Origin: Haliscomenobacter hydrossis DSM 1100
Lineage (GTDB): Bacteria > Bacteroidota > Bacteroidia > Chitinophagales > Saprospiraceae
NCBI RefSeq assembly: GCF_000212735.1
Contig: NC_015510.1
Span: 310,001-374,000 of the forward strand
Direction: 5' to 3'
Length of the DNA: 64,000 nt
Positions 9,165-17,379 of the stretch are shown piece by piece. Within the stretch, counting starts at the first letter, position 1, and every line of letters starts with the position of its first letter. Both the position numbers and the translations under genes were made by a program. Below the pieces are notes generated by a model. The model was not told the DNA's origin. It ran no database searches and saw only the letters and a program-made list of their open reading frames with translations.

Positions 9165-9185
9165 CAAGCAGTTTTTTATTAAATA

Positions 9186-9538
9186 ACTCACATTACGCAT
9201 TTTTTACCGCAGAGTGAAAAGAGGACACGCGGAGTTGCACGGAGTTTTTTAGTTCTTAGGAGTTTGCCACCTGCGGTGGCTGGAGTTCAGACTCAGGGAA
9301 GATCTTGCCTAAAATCAAGTATAATACCGGGACATTATAAAAGGAAACGAACAAAGCTTCAGCAATGGCGACCTCCGCGGCCTCTCTGCACCGCAGGTGC
9401 TCCTAAGAAACGCTGTACAACTCCGCGTGTCCTCCTTTCACTCTGCGGTAAAAAAACTTCGGTTAATTTGAAATCGCTGTATGTATCCGTGATCCTCACA
9501 TCGGATGGAGTCTAAGAATAGAACCGCGTAATGTGAGT
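9186..9538. repeat. MITE-like dispersed element, copy 1
   Basis: The stretch is bounded by perfect 13-bp inverted ends, actcacattacgc (9186-9198) and its complement (9526-9538). Inside, an imperfect palindrome (ccgcagagtg...cactctgcgg) encloses a core that is shared, in opposite orientation, with the element at 17005-17328: both contain gccacctgcggtggc, gcctctctgcaccgcaggtg-type text and aaacttcggtta. No ORF of transposase type is present. Confidence 0.75.
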
Positions 9539-9595
9539 AAATAAGACATTTTATTGTTAGAAATATTTAACTTCCAAGCTCATAACCTCATCAAT

Positions 9596-10636
9596 ATGAA
9601 AAAATGCTATGCCTTGATTACTGCCCTCCTGCTTGTAGGTATTTCTATCAATGCCCAATCTCAACAATTTCGCCTGGAAGGAGAAATCAAAGACGTCGAC
9701 TCTTTGACCGAAGCCACCATTATGACTTTTGAAAACAGTAAATTTGTTAACCAGCAGGTCAAGATCATCAACCGTAAATTTGTATTCGAAGGCACAATTG
9801 AACACCCTTGTTTGGCCATTATCAATACCGACAAAGTACGCGGTGGTTTAGGCGTTTGGCTGACCAGTGACACCATCAAAGTTTTGTTTTATGTAAAGGA
9901 ACATGGGCCTGCATTTCGACTTTTACAATCCCTTTCTGTTGAAGGATCTAAAGAAGCAAAAGATTATTTGGCCTGGATCAATTCCAAAAATGAATGGAAT
10001 CAAAAAGAACCAGACAAAATTAAACGCAACATGTATATCTGGAAAGGTATAGATGATTATGTTACCACTTACCCTGAATCTTTTTTGAGCGCATTTATGC
10101 TAAGTCTTGAAGTTGAAGCAAGTGGTTCGGTACAAGCCAGATCAATCTACAATAAGTTATCACCCTTAATGAAAGCCACAGAAACAGGAGAAAGACTACT
10201 TAAAAAAATCGAAAATGCAGAAACAAACGCAATTGGGACAAAAATAAGTGGTTTTAGTTTACCCGACGTTAATGGCAAACTCGTTACTGTTGATTCTACC
10301 GCTAAAACCTGGACTATTTTACATTTTTGGGATTCCTGGTGCGGGCCTTGTCGCGTTGAAAACAGGAATTTGATAGGCCATCAAAAACTGTTGAAAGAAA
10401 AAGGAGTAAAATTAATCGGCATTTCCCTAGACGAAACCAAGGATACCTGGTTAAAATCCATCGAAAAAGATAAAATCGCTTGGCTAGAGTTGAACAAACT
10501 TAAACCATGGAACGAAAATGAGATCATCAAACAATTCAAAATATACAGCATCCCGTATTCTATATTGATCGATGAAAACATGGTCATCCAATCCATCGGA
10601 ATGAACAACATCATCGCCAAAATTCAAGGATTATAA
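9596..10636 (+). CDS. TlpA-like periplasmic thiol-disulfide oxidoreductase
   Basis: 346 aa. The ATG at 9596 directly precedes a signal peptide (MKKCYALITALLLVGISINA). Residues 25-110 fit the DUF4369-type beta domain (FRLEGEIKDVDSL, KIINRKFVFEGTIEHP) common before thioredoxin folds in Bacteroidota. The thioredoxin domain covers about 214-346 with the redox motif Cys249-Gly-Pro-Cys252 (DSWCGPC) and the cis-Pro stretch SIPYSILID. Such proteins reduce or isomerise disulfides in the periplasm, often for cytochrome c maturation, but the partner is not identifiable here. It appears monocistronic and is AT-richer than its neighbours. Confidence 0.88.
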   Translation: MKKCYALITALLLVGISINAQSQQFRLEGEIKDVDSLTEATIMTFENSKFVNQQVKIINRKFVFEGTIEHPCLAIINTDKVRGGLGVWLTSDTIKVLFYVKEHGPAFRLLQSLSVEGSKEAKDYLAWINSKNEWNQKEPDKIKRNMYIWKGIDDYVTTYPESFLSAFMLSLEVEASGSVQARSIYNKLSPLMKATETGERLLKKIENAETNAIGTKISGFSLPDVNGKLVTVDSTAKTWTILHFWDSWCGPCRVENRNLIGHQKLLKEKGVKLIGISLDETKDTWLKSIEKDKIAWLELNKLKPWNENEIIKQFKIYSIPYSILIDENMVIQSIGMNNIIAKIQGL

Positions 10637-10689
10637 TCAGGGCTAATTAGACCAAGTCTAAAAACCATTCAAACTCTTACCATCATTAG

Positions 10690-10720
10690 TTGTTTACCAA
10701 ACAACAAAGCACTACTTTTG
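10690..10720 (+). promoter_or_regulatory. Bacteroidota sigma-ABfr-type promoter for fdx-iscX
   Basis: TTG at 10690-10692, a 20-nt spacer, then tacttttg at 10713-10720, a full match to TTG-N20-TAnnTTTG. It lies about 27 bp upstream of the ferredoxin ATG. Confidence 0.75.
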
Positions 10721-10746
10721 CCCACGTTTTTATAAAACTGCTTTTA

Positions 10747-11091
10747 ATGGCTACTGTTAAGTTTACTTTTGAAGATAAAAAAATTACCCAGCCCATTGTC
10801 GTGGAAGGAGTGACTGAAGGAACCTCCATACTGGATGTAACCGAAGACTACGACATTCACCTCAACCACAACTGTGGTGGTGTTTGTGCTTGCAGCACCT
10901 GCCATGTGTATGTGCACAGAGGAGAAGACGATTTGGAAGAAATTTCAGATAAAGAAGAAGACTTCATCGATCGGGCGCACAACCCCCGGCTCAATTCACG
11001 TTTGGGTTGCCAATGTATCATTCTGGACGGTGAAGCCTACATCGAAATTGAAATTCCCGACCAAAGCCGCATCATTGGTCACGAACACTAA
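10747..11091 (+). CDS. fdx: 2Fe-2S ferredoxin, ISC/adrenodoxin type
   Basis: 114 aa. The ligand pattern C-x5-C-x2-C is seen as Cys43, Cys49 and Cys52 (NCGGVCACSTC), with the fourth ligand Cys88 (LGCQC), the adrenodoxin-like spacing. DDLEEISDKEEDFID is the acidic patch characteristic of the ISC ferredoxin that donates electrons during iron-sulfur cluster assembly. The ATG at 10747 is supported by the promoter just upstream; an in-frame ATG at 10690 would overlap the -33 box. The next gene is iscX, the same order as in the E. coli isc operon, although iscS/iscU are not in the window and hscB is separately located at 26505. Confidence 0.9.
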   Translation: MATVKFTFEDKKITQPIVVEGVTEGTSILDVTEDYDIHLNHNCGGVCACSTCHVYVHRGEDDLEEISDKEEDFIDRAHNPRLNSRLGCQCIILDGEAYIEIEIPDQSRIIGHEH

Positions 11092-11124
11092 CCCTTTTTC
11101 CTTCGCTTTCAAATCCTCATCATA

Positions 11125-11373
11125 ATGGCTTTTGATCAATTTGACAATCTCCCCATCACCTGGACGGACCACGAAGACGTGGCCATGAAACTCTATGAGC
11201 GCTTTGGTGATGAATTCGCTGAAGGCAAAATTTACCGCATTCGTTTCACCGATTTGATCGAATGGGTACTGGAAATTCCCAATTTTGTGGGTACCCGCGA
11301 AGAGTGCAGCGAAGGCAACCTGGAGCAAATCCAGGCCAAATGGGTGTACGAGTGGCGCGACAACCAGAACTAG
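11125..11373 (+). CDS. iscX: IscX-family Fe-S assembly regulator/adaptor
   Basis: 82 aa. ITWTDHEDVAMKLYERF, IRFTDLIEWVLEIPNF and IQAKWVYEWRD follow the winged-helix IscX (DUF528) pattern, whose E. coli member binds IscS and iron and modulates cluster synthesis. Length is slightly above the ~66 aa of the E. coli protein. It starts 33 bp after fdx and is probably on the same transcript, which supports the assignment. Confidence 0.85.
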   Translation: MAFDQFDNLPITWTDHEDVAMKLYERFGDEFAEGKIYRIRFTDLIEWVLEIPNFVGTREECSEGNLEQIQAKWVYEWRDNQN

Positions 11374-11422
11374 TCTCTCGTTGCAAGCTGTCCAATACCA
11401 AAACGAGCGCCAACCCACACAC

Positions 11423-11926
11423 ATGAATCATCTAGAAATTTTCAGTACGATCCATACCTTCATCTTTGATGTGGATGGGGTGATGACCAACAATGAAGTC
11501 GTCATCACCGAAAGTGGTGAATTGTTGCGTACCATGAACGTGCGCGACGGTTTGGCCATGCGCATTGCCATCGATAAAGGATTTCGCATCGCAGTGATCA
11601 CGGGTGGCCGTTCGGAAGGGGTAAAAAAGCGCCTCGAAGCCCTCGGAGTCAAAGACATTTACTCTGGCATCAGCAACAAACTGGAAGCATTTGACGAGTT
11701 TGTGGAAAAGTACGAACTCGACCCCGTAGGCATCCTGTACATGGGCGACGACTTGCCGGATTATCCGGTATTGCGTCGGGTAGGATTGGCCACTTGCCCT
11801 AAAAATTCGGCTCCCGAGCTGTTTCCTATTGTCAATTACGTATCGCCTTACAACGGTGGCGAGGGCTGTGTACGGGACGTGATCGAAAAAGTATTGCGCC
11901 TGCAAGGAAAATGGAGTGAAGAGTAA
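11423..11926 (+). CDS. kdsC: 3-deoxy-D-manno-octulosonate 8-phosphate phosphatase (HAD family)
   Basis: 167 aa, the usual length of KdsC-type HAD phosphatases that lack a cap domain and act as tetramers. The nucleophile motif DVDGVMTNN (Asp16, Asp18) and the later GDDLPDYPVL metal-binding motif are present. KdsC dephosphorylates KDO-8-P in lipopolysaccharide core synthesis. The ATG at 11423 gives the standard N-terminus (MNHLEIFSTIHTFIFDVDG). It follows iscX by 49 bp in the same direction; no other KDO gene is nearby, so a related HAD specificity cannot be excluded. Confidence 0.85.
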   Translation: MNHLEIFSTIHTFIFDVDGVMTNNEVVITESGELLRTMNVRDGLAMRIAIDKGFRIAVITGGRSEGVKKRLEALGVKDIYSGISNKLEAFDEFVEKYELDPVGILYMGDDLPDYPVLRRVGLATCPKNSAPELFPIVNYVSPYNGGEGCVRDVIEKVLRLQGKWSEE

Positions 11927-11976
11927 TTATATTTGTGAGCATTGATGTTGTATTAACTCTCACACAATTGTTCCGA

Positions 11977-12903
11977 ATGTCCTTTTTTCGCTTGATAAGG
12001 CTACCTAATTTACTGATTGTCGCGCTGGTTCAATCCCTGTTGTATTTCCGTTTGTTGTTGCCTGCTTTTCAGCAAAATGACATTATTCCCCGGCTCAATA
12101 CCTCCGAATTTATTTGTCTGGTTCTGGCTACCGTTTTTACGACTGCCGGTGGGTACATCCTCAACGATCTGTACGATGCGGAGATGGATATGCTCAATCG
12201 CAAAGACAAGGTCGTCATCAATGTGGCCATCAGTGCCCAGGTCGGCATGTGGTTATACGCAATTTTTGGGTTTGCAGGCCTGATGCTCTCTTTGTACCTG
12301 GCTTTCCGCATCGGCCAGATCTACATGGCCAGCCTTTATCTCCTTTCCTTTGGGTTGTTGTTTTTTTATACGATAAGCTTGAAAAAATTACCGCTGGCGG
12401 GTAATCTGCTGGTTGCGTTTTTTTGTCTGGGCGTCGCCGCATTGGTCTGGTTGGCTGAAGCGCCAGGCTGGTGGGAGCTCAAAACCAAAGCTCCGCAAAG
12501 CGCCCTGGCCCTACAATCGATTTTCAATTGGTATTTCAGTTTTGCTTTTTTCAGCACCTTTTTTCGCGAAATTGTCAAAGATATGGAAGACAAAGAAGGA
12601 GATGCTGCCGAAGCTTGCCGTACCTACCCCATTGTAGCCGGCGAAAAGGCTGCCAAATGGTTGGCCACGGCGATAGCAGTATTACTCATCGGGTTGTTGA
12701 TCTGGCAATACTTATCACAAGCAACGGGTTTTAGCAGTGGGTTTTACCTGGGCGCATTTATTGGCGTGGTTTTGCCTTTGGCGTATAGCATCCAACTGTT
12801 GCAAAAAGCGCAAAGCGCAAGTGATTACCACCGCATCAGCTTGTTGGCCAAAATGGTCATGCTCGCAGGCATATTATTGTTGTTTTTTGTAAACAATACT
12901 TAA
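11977..12903 (+). CDS. UbiA-family prenyltransferase
   Basis: 308 aa, multi-pass membrane protein. The first aspartate-rich motif is NDLYDAEMD (residues 63-71) and the second is KDMEDKEGD at about residue 200; both bind Mg-diphosphate in UbiA-type enzymes. The subfamily resembles geranylgeranylglycerol-phosphate geranylgeranyltransferase-like or digeranylgeranyl-type proteins common in Bacteroidota, but the prenyl acceptor cannot be read from sequence. The ATG at 11977 is preferred over a GTG at 11935 because it gives the typical short N-terminus (MSFFRLIRLPN). The stop overlaps the start of maf by one base (taatg), indicating translational coupling. Confidence 0.85.
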   Translation: MSFFRLIRLPNLLIVALVQSLLYFRLLLPAFQQNDIIPRLNTSEFICLVLATVFTTAGGYILNDLYDAEMDMLNRKDKVVINVAISAQVGMWLYAIFGFAGLMLSLYLAFRIGQIYMASLYLLSFGLLFFYTISLKKLPLAGNLLVAFFCLGVAALVWLAEAPGWWELKTKAPQSALALQSIFNWYFSFAFFSTFFREIVKDMEDKEGDAAEACRTYPIVAGEKAAKWLATAIAVLLIGLLIWQYLSQATGFSSGFYLGAFIGVVLPLAYSIQLLQKAQSASDYHRISLLAKMVMLAGILLLFFVNNT

Positions 12904-13475
12904 TGAATCCCTTAGAACGAAAAATCATCCTGGCTTCCACCTCTCCCCGGCGCAGTCAACTGTTGAAAGAAGCGGGGTTTCAGTTTGAAGTCAAAACCCA
13001 AGACGTTGAAGAAACCTATCCGCCTGAAATGCCCGTTGAGGAAGTAGCGGGTTTTCTGGCGCGTAAAAAAGCGCGTGCCGCCCATGATTTTATTCAGGAG
13101 GATGAAATTATCCTGGCTGCCGACAGCGTGGTGATCATCAACAACGTCATTTATGGCAAACCGCTTGATTATGACGACGCCTGCCAAATGATTCGCACAC
13201 TATCCGGTCAAATGCACCGGGTCATTACGGGGGTGTGTTTGTTGTCTAAAGACAAAGAAAGAGTGTTTTCTGCAATTTCCGATGTACTTTTTGAACCCCT
13301 GAGCGATGCCGAAATTGACTATTACGTCCAGCGCTATAAACCTTACGACAAAGCGGGTTCTTACGCCATCCAGGAATGGATTGGGCTGTGTAAAATCTCG
13401 CGGATTGAGGGTACTTTTACCAACATCATGGGATTGCCGGTAGATATGGTGTACCGGGAATTGATGACTTTTTAG
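12903..13475 (+). CDS. maf: Maf-like nucleoside triphosphate pyrophosphatase
   Basis: 190 aa. The Maf/Ham1-fold signature ASTSPRRSQLL is at residues 11-21, followed by EEVAGFLARKKA, ILAADSVV and GKPLDYDDACQMI. Maf proteins hydrolyse dTTP/UTP or modified nucleotides (house-cleaning) and have been linked to septum formation. The start overlaps the UbiA-type gene by 1 bp. A word-repeat hairpin follows directly before recQ. Confidence 0.92.
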   Translation: MNPLERKIILASTSPRRSQLLKEAGFQFEVKTQDVEETYPPEMPVEEVAGFLARKKARAAHDFIQEDEIILAADSVVIINNVIYGKPLDYDDACQMIRTLSGQMHRVITGVCLLSKDKERVFSAISDVLFEPLSDAEIDYYVQRYKPYDKAGSYAIQEWIGLCKISRIEGTFTNIMGLPVDMVYRELMTF

Positions 13476-13481
13476 ATTTAT

Positions 13482-13566
13482 TTCACCACAGATTCGCACA
13501 GATTCACACAGATTTCAAACCGCAAGACATGAAAATCTGTGTAAATCCGTGCGAATCTGTGGTGAA
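13482..13566. repeat. Word-repeat inverted repeat ('cacagatt' family) between maf and recQ
   Basis: Left arm 13482-13516 (ttcaccacagattcgcacag and onward) and right arm 13533-13566 are near-perfect complements made of repeated cacagatt / gcacagatt words, with a ~16-nt loop. It begins 7 bp after the maf stop and ends 20 bp before the recQ ATG. There is no U-tract, so it is not a standard terminator. Confidence 0.85.
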
Positions 13567-13586
13567 AAAAGTGAGCTATTCAGGAA

Positions 13587-15485
13587 ATGAAGCCAATCGA
13601 TGTGCTGCGGCAATACTGGGGGCACGCACAATTTCGGCCCCAACAGGAAGCCATCATCCAGTCGGTGCTGGATGGTAGGGACACCTTGGCGTTGTTGCCA
13701 ACTGGAGGCGGCAAATCGGTTTGTTTTCAAGTACCGGCCTTGTGCCAACCCGGCATCTGCATCGTCATTTCGCCTTTGATTGCCTTGATGAAAGACCAGG
13801 TGCAAAACCTGCAAAAAAAAGGCATCCCCGCACTGGCCATCTACGCGGGCATGGCCTACCGCGACATTGATCGCCTGCTGGACAATTGTGTACACGGCGA
13901 AATCAAGTTCCTGTACCTTTCCCCCGAACGCCTGGTGAGCGACCTGGCTCGCGCCCGCATCAAACAAATGAAGGTCAACCTCATTGCCGTAGATGAGGCG
14001 CACTGTATTTCGCAGTGGGGGTACGATTTTCGACCTCCGTACCTCGAAATTGCCAAAATTCGGGAATTTTTTCCCCAAATCCCGGTAATGGCCCTTACGG
14101 CTACCGCTACCCCCGAAGTGGTGAAGGACATTCAGGAGAAACTGGAATTTAAGCACCAGCACCTATTTCAATCGAGTTTTTCCCGACCCAATTTGGCCTA
14201 CATCGTCCGGCCAACCGAAGCCAAGGAAGACCAATTGATCGAGATCCTGCAAAAAGTACCCGGCAGCGGCGTGGTGTACGTGCGCAATCGCCGCCGCACG
14301 AAGGAGGTAGCCCAACTCTTGCAAAAAAAACGCATCTCTGCCGATTATTACCACGCTGGACTGACGCCTGATGAACGCTCGGCCAAACAAGACGCCTGGG
14401 TAAGCGGACGCACCCGGGTGATGGTCAGCACCAACGCCTTTGGCATGGGCATCGATAAACCGGACGTGCGTACGGTGGTACACCTGGAATTGCCCGACAG
14501 CCTCGAAGCCTATTTCCAGGAAGCAGGACGGGCGGGCCGCGATGGGAAAAAATCGTTTGCGGTGCTTTTGTACAACAGCAACGACCGCAGGAGTCTGGAA
14601 TACCAATACGAACAGGCTTTTCCGAGCTTGGACGAAGCCCGCAAAGTGTACCGCGCCTTGGGTAGTTTTTACCAGCTGGCACTGGGCGGCGGGCAGGGCG
14701 AAAGTTTCGATTTTGAGATCGCCACTTTTGCTCAAAACTATGGTCTGGAAGTGATTCGGGTGTTCAATTGTTTAAAACTCCTGGAGCAAGAAGGTTTGAT
14801 CAGTGTATCCGAAGCGGTTTTTACCCCCTCTACCCTACTCATCAAGGTGGATAAAGAACGCCTGTACGACTACCAGCTCAAACACCGCGAACTGGATAAA
14901 GTGCTGAAAATCATCCTGCGCAGTTACCAGGGGGTTTTTTCTAGTTACGTCAGTTTTAGTGAGAATAAGTTGGCTGAGTACTGCAAAATTCCGCATGAGT
15001 TACTTCAAAAGAACCTTTTGCGGATGCAGCAAGACGAAGTCATCGAATACAATCCCCAAAAAGACAAGCCCCAACTGAGTTTTATCCGCGAACGGGAAGA
15101 CGCCAATCATCTGCACTTTGACACCAAACTGTACAACTTTCGCAAAAGCCGCCACGCCGAGCGCATCAAAAAAGCGCTGGCCTACGCCGAGGAAAATAGG
15201 TGCCGCAGCCAGCAATTGCTCCATTATTTTGGGGAAAAAGATGCCCCCGCTTGTGGCGTGTGTGATGTGTGCCTGGAGCGCAAAAAGCAAGATCTGGACA
15301 ACGAAGGGTTTGAACGTTTGCGCCAAAAAATCACCCGCTTGTTGAGTGAAGAAGCCCTACCCGTGAAGGAGTTGGTGGATTCATTTGCCCCGAAAATGCG
15401 GCAGGAAGTGCTGGATACTTTGGCTTTTTTGCAGCAGGAAGGGGTGATTGAGGAAAAAAACGGAAAGTTGTTTCTGAAAAAATGA
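13587..15485 (+). CDS. recQ: RecQ-family ATP-dependent DNA helicase
   Basis: 632 aa. Superfamily-2 helicase motifs are clear: FRPQQEAI (motif 0), PTGGGKSVCFQ (Walker A, about 38-48), DEAHCISQWGYDFRP (Walker B plus RecQ aromatic loop), TATATPEV, and QEAGRAGRDG (motif VI). A winged-helix-like region follows (about 370-560), then the zinc-binding cysteines CRSQQLLHYFGE...CGVCDVC near residues 535-560. The remaining ~60 residues do not show an obvious HRDC domain. This is the longer Bacteroidota form of RecQ rather than the E. coli arrangement. The role is 3'-5' unwinding in recombination and replication repair. Confidence 0.93.
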   Translation: MKPIDVLRQYWGHAQFRPQQEAIIQSVLDGRDTLALLPTGGGKSVCFQVPALCQPGICIVISPLIALMKDQVQNLQKKGIPALAIYAGMAYRDIDRLLDNCVHGEIKFLYLSPERLVSDLARARIKQMKVNLIAVDEAHCISQWGYDFRPPYLEIAKIREFFPQIPVMALTATATPEVVKDIQEKLEFKHQHLFQSSFSRPNLAYIVRPTEAKEDQLIEILQKVPGSGVVYVRNRRRTKEVAQLLQKKRISADYYHAGLTPDERSAKQDAWVSGRTRVMVSTNAFGMGIDKPDVRTVVHLELPDSLEAYFQEAGRAGRDGKKSFAVLLYNSNDRRSLEYQYEQAFPSLDEARKVYRALGSFYQLALGGGQGESFDFEIATFAQNYGLEVIRVFNCLKLLEQEGLISVSEAVFTPSTLLIKVDKERLYDYQLKHRELDKVLKIILRSYQGVFSSYVSFSENKLAEYCKIPHELLQKNLLRMQQDEVIEYNPQKDKPQLSFIREREDANHLHFDTKLYNFRKSRHAERIKKALAYAEENRCRSQQLLHYFGEKDAPACGVCDVCLERKKQDLDNEGFERLRQKITRLLSEEALPVKELVDSFAPKMRQEVLDTLAFLQQEGVIEEKNGKLFLKK

Positions 15486-15512
15486 ACCATTTTTAATACC
15501 CGTAGAGTCCAA

Positions 15513-15632
15513 AACCCCTTTCCGAAAGTTTGAAACTTTCGAAAAGGTAAACGAAGTAGAATTTCGCATTCAGCGTAATGTATTGCGAATCAAACTTCCC
15601 GAAAGTTTGAAACTTTCGGGAAGGGGTTCTGG
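15513..15632. repeat. Paired palindromes after recQ
   Basis: Two copies of the palindrome gaaagtttgaaactttc (near 15523 and 15601), each extended by cctttcc / ggaaagg-like text, face each other across about 60 bp. The pair can form either two small hairpins or one long one. It lies between the recQ stop and the next start at 15665. Confidence 0.7.
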
Positions 15633-15664
15633 ATTTTCGGAAAGCAACCACTGGAGGTAACCCG

Positions 15665-16780
15665 ATGCGCCTAGTTTTCACCGTCACCAATGACCTTCGC
15701 TACGATCAACGCATGATGCGCATTTGCCGCAGCTTGAGTGCTGCCGGGCATCAGGTTACCCTGGTCGGTCGGCTGCGGCGCAAGTCCCCCAGCCTACCCG
15801 AAACGAGCTACCAGCAGGTGCGGCTGCGTTGCTGGTTTGATCGTGGAAAACTGTTCTACCTCGACTACAACCTGCGTTTGTTCATCTGGCTACTGAGTCA
15901 CACTTTTGATATTTACACCGCCATCGACCTGGATACCATACTCCCCAATTTGGCGGTTGCCCGCCTCAAAGGCAAAAAGATCCATTACGACGCCCACGAA
16001 TATTTTAGCGAAGTACCGGAAGTGGTCGATCGCCCCACCATCCAGCGCATCTGGGAGGCAGTGGCCCGTTTTGCCATCCCACGCGTTGACGCGGCGTACA
16101 CCGTGGGCCCTGCCCTCGCCCAGATTTTTCAGGCGCGTTATGGTATTCCTTTTCAAGTCATCCGCAATGTCCCCATTAGCACACCAGCACATCAGCACAC
16201 CAGCACATCAGCACATCAGCACATCAGCACATCAACACATCAACACATTATCCTTTACCAGGGCGTCCTCAACCAGGGTCGCGGCCTCGAAATCGCGATT
16301 GCAGCCATGCAAAAAATCGACGGTGCTGAACTTTGGCTGGCTGGCGAAGGGGATTTATCCACCGCTCTTCGGCAACTGGCTACAGACTTACACCTGGAAC
16401 ACAAAGTCAAATTTCTGGGCTACCTGGCGCCAGAGGAACTGCGGGCAGTCACCAAACAAGCAACGATTGGCCTGAATTTGCTGGAAAACCGGGGCTTGAG
16501 TTATTATTACTCTTTGGCCAATAAGGCTTTTGATTACGTACAGGCCGAAGTGCCATCCATTCAAATGAAGTTCCCGGAGTACATAGCATTGCAGGAAGAA
16601 CACCGCGTATTTTACCTGCTTTCGCAGCTGGAAGTAGACGCCTTGGTAGAAGCCATTCAGCGCTTGCTGCTGGATGATGAATTGTATTTGGCCTTGCAGG
16701 AGGGATGCCGAAAGGCTGCGAAAGAGTGGTGCTGGGAAAAAGAGGCTACAACGCTGCTGGGGTTGTATCCTTTGAAATAA
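15665..16780 (+). CDS. GT-B glycosyltransferase (GT4-like) containing an in-frame 8-bp tandem repeat
   Basis: 371 aa. The N-terminal Rossmann domain (MRLVFTVTNDLRYDQRMMR, HYDAHEYFSEVPEVV) and C-terminal domain (ILYQGVLNQGRGLEIAI, LWLAGEGDL, KFLGYLAPEEL) fit glycosyltransferase family 4/GT1 enzymes that use nucleotide sugars. At the linker between the domains (nt 16178-16249) nine 8-bp units (agcacatc and variants) encode a Ser/Thr/His/Ala/Gln stretch. Nine units equal 24 codons, so the frame is kept; gain or loss of one unit would shift it. The acceptor is unknown, and the gene stands alone after recQ rather than in a capsule cluster. Confidence 0.85.
   Translation: MRLVFTVTNDLRYDQRMMRICRSLSAAGHQVTLVGRLRRKSPSLPETSYQQVRLRCWFDRGKLFYLDYNLRLFIWLLSHTFDIYTAIDLDTILPNLAVARLKGKKIHYDAHEYFSEVPEVVDRPTIQRIWEAVARFAIPRVDAAYTVGPALAQIFQARYGIPFQVIRNVPISTPAHQHTSTSAHQHISTSTHQHIILYQGVLNQGRGLEIAIAAMQKIDGAELWLAGEGDLSTALRQLATDLHLEHKVKFLGYLAPEELRAVTKQATIGLNLLENRGLSYYYSLANKAFDYVQAEVPSIQMKFPEYIALQEEHRVFYLLSQLEVDALVEAIQRLLLDDELYLALQEGCRKAAKEWCWEKEATTLLGLYPLK
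16178..16249 (+). repeat. Nine tandem 8-bp units inside the glycosyltransferase gene
   Basis: Units are agcacacc, agcacatc (five copies), agcacacc, aacacatc and aacacatt, in total 72 bp. The unit length is not a multiple of three, so slippage by one or two units would truncate the protein and by three units would restore it. This is the classical arrangement of a phase-variable locus. Confidence 0.9.
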
Positions 16781-16890
16781 TTGTACACGAGTTTCTATGT
16801 CTTCAGAATTAATTTTTCTATAGCTACAGGTAAATTTTATTATTTTGGAAAAGTTTAGCGCCCACCTGCGGTGGGGAAATTTATTGTTTT

Positions 16891-16972
16891 TCGCCCGCAG
16901 ATCACGCAGATGTACGCAGATTTTTTTCAACAGAAAGACATTATCTGCGTAAATCTGCGCGATCTGCGGGCG
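16891..16972. repeat. Word-repeat inverted repeat ('cgcagat' family)
   Basis: Left arm 16891-16927 (tcgcccgcagatcacgcaga...) and right arm 16943-16972 (...gcgcgatctgcgggcg) are near-perfect complements composed of cgcagat words with an AT-rich loop. It is one of four cagatt-type hairpins in the window. Confidence 0.85.
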
Positions 16973-17004
16973 AATTAAACCTGGATGCATTCGCCATTAG
17001 CAAC

Positions 17005-17328
17005 GAGTGATAAATAATAACCGAAGTTTTTTTCACCGCAGAGTAAATGGAGTATACGCGGAGTTCCGCGGAGTTTTTTTAGGGGCACCTGCGGTGCGGA
17101 GAGGCCACGGAGTTCGCCTTTGCTGAAGTTTGGGTCTTAACCTTATCAAGTCCATTTGCTTGATCTTGTGCAAGATTTTCCCTGGAGCACAAACTCCAGC
17201 CACCGCAGGTGGCAAACTCCTTGATACTAAAACTCCGCGGAACTCCGCGTGTACTCCATTTACTCCGCGGTGAAAAATGCGTAATGTGAGTTACTTACCC
17301 AGAACTCGGTTATTATTATTTATCACTC
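17005..17328. repeat. MITE-like dispersed element, copy 2 (inverted relative to 9186-9538)
   Basis: Outer inverted repeats gagtgataaataata (17005-17019) and its complement near 17314-17328 enclose a core homologous to the reverse complement of the 9186-9538 element, including aaccgaagttttttt, gcacctgcggtgcggagag, gccaccgcaggtggcaaac and gcgtaatgtgagt. Together with the hairpin at 16891 it fills the ~600-bp gap before the GH32 gene, in which no ORF is credible. Confidence 0.75.
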
Positions 17329-17379
17329 AAAGCTAGAGGCGAGTGCTAAACCTTTACCTTGCTTAAAAAGCCAAAGATC

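Noticed and set aside
13515-14162. Long antisense frames within recQ (also 14163-14735)
   Set aside because: The sense strand encodes all helicase motifs; antisense frames lack any recognisable pattern.
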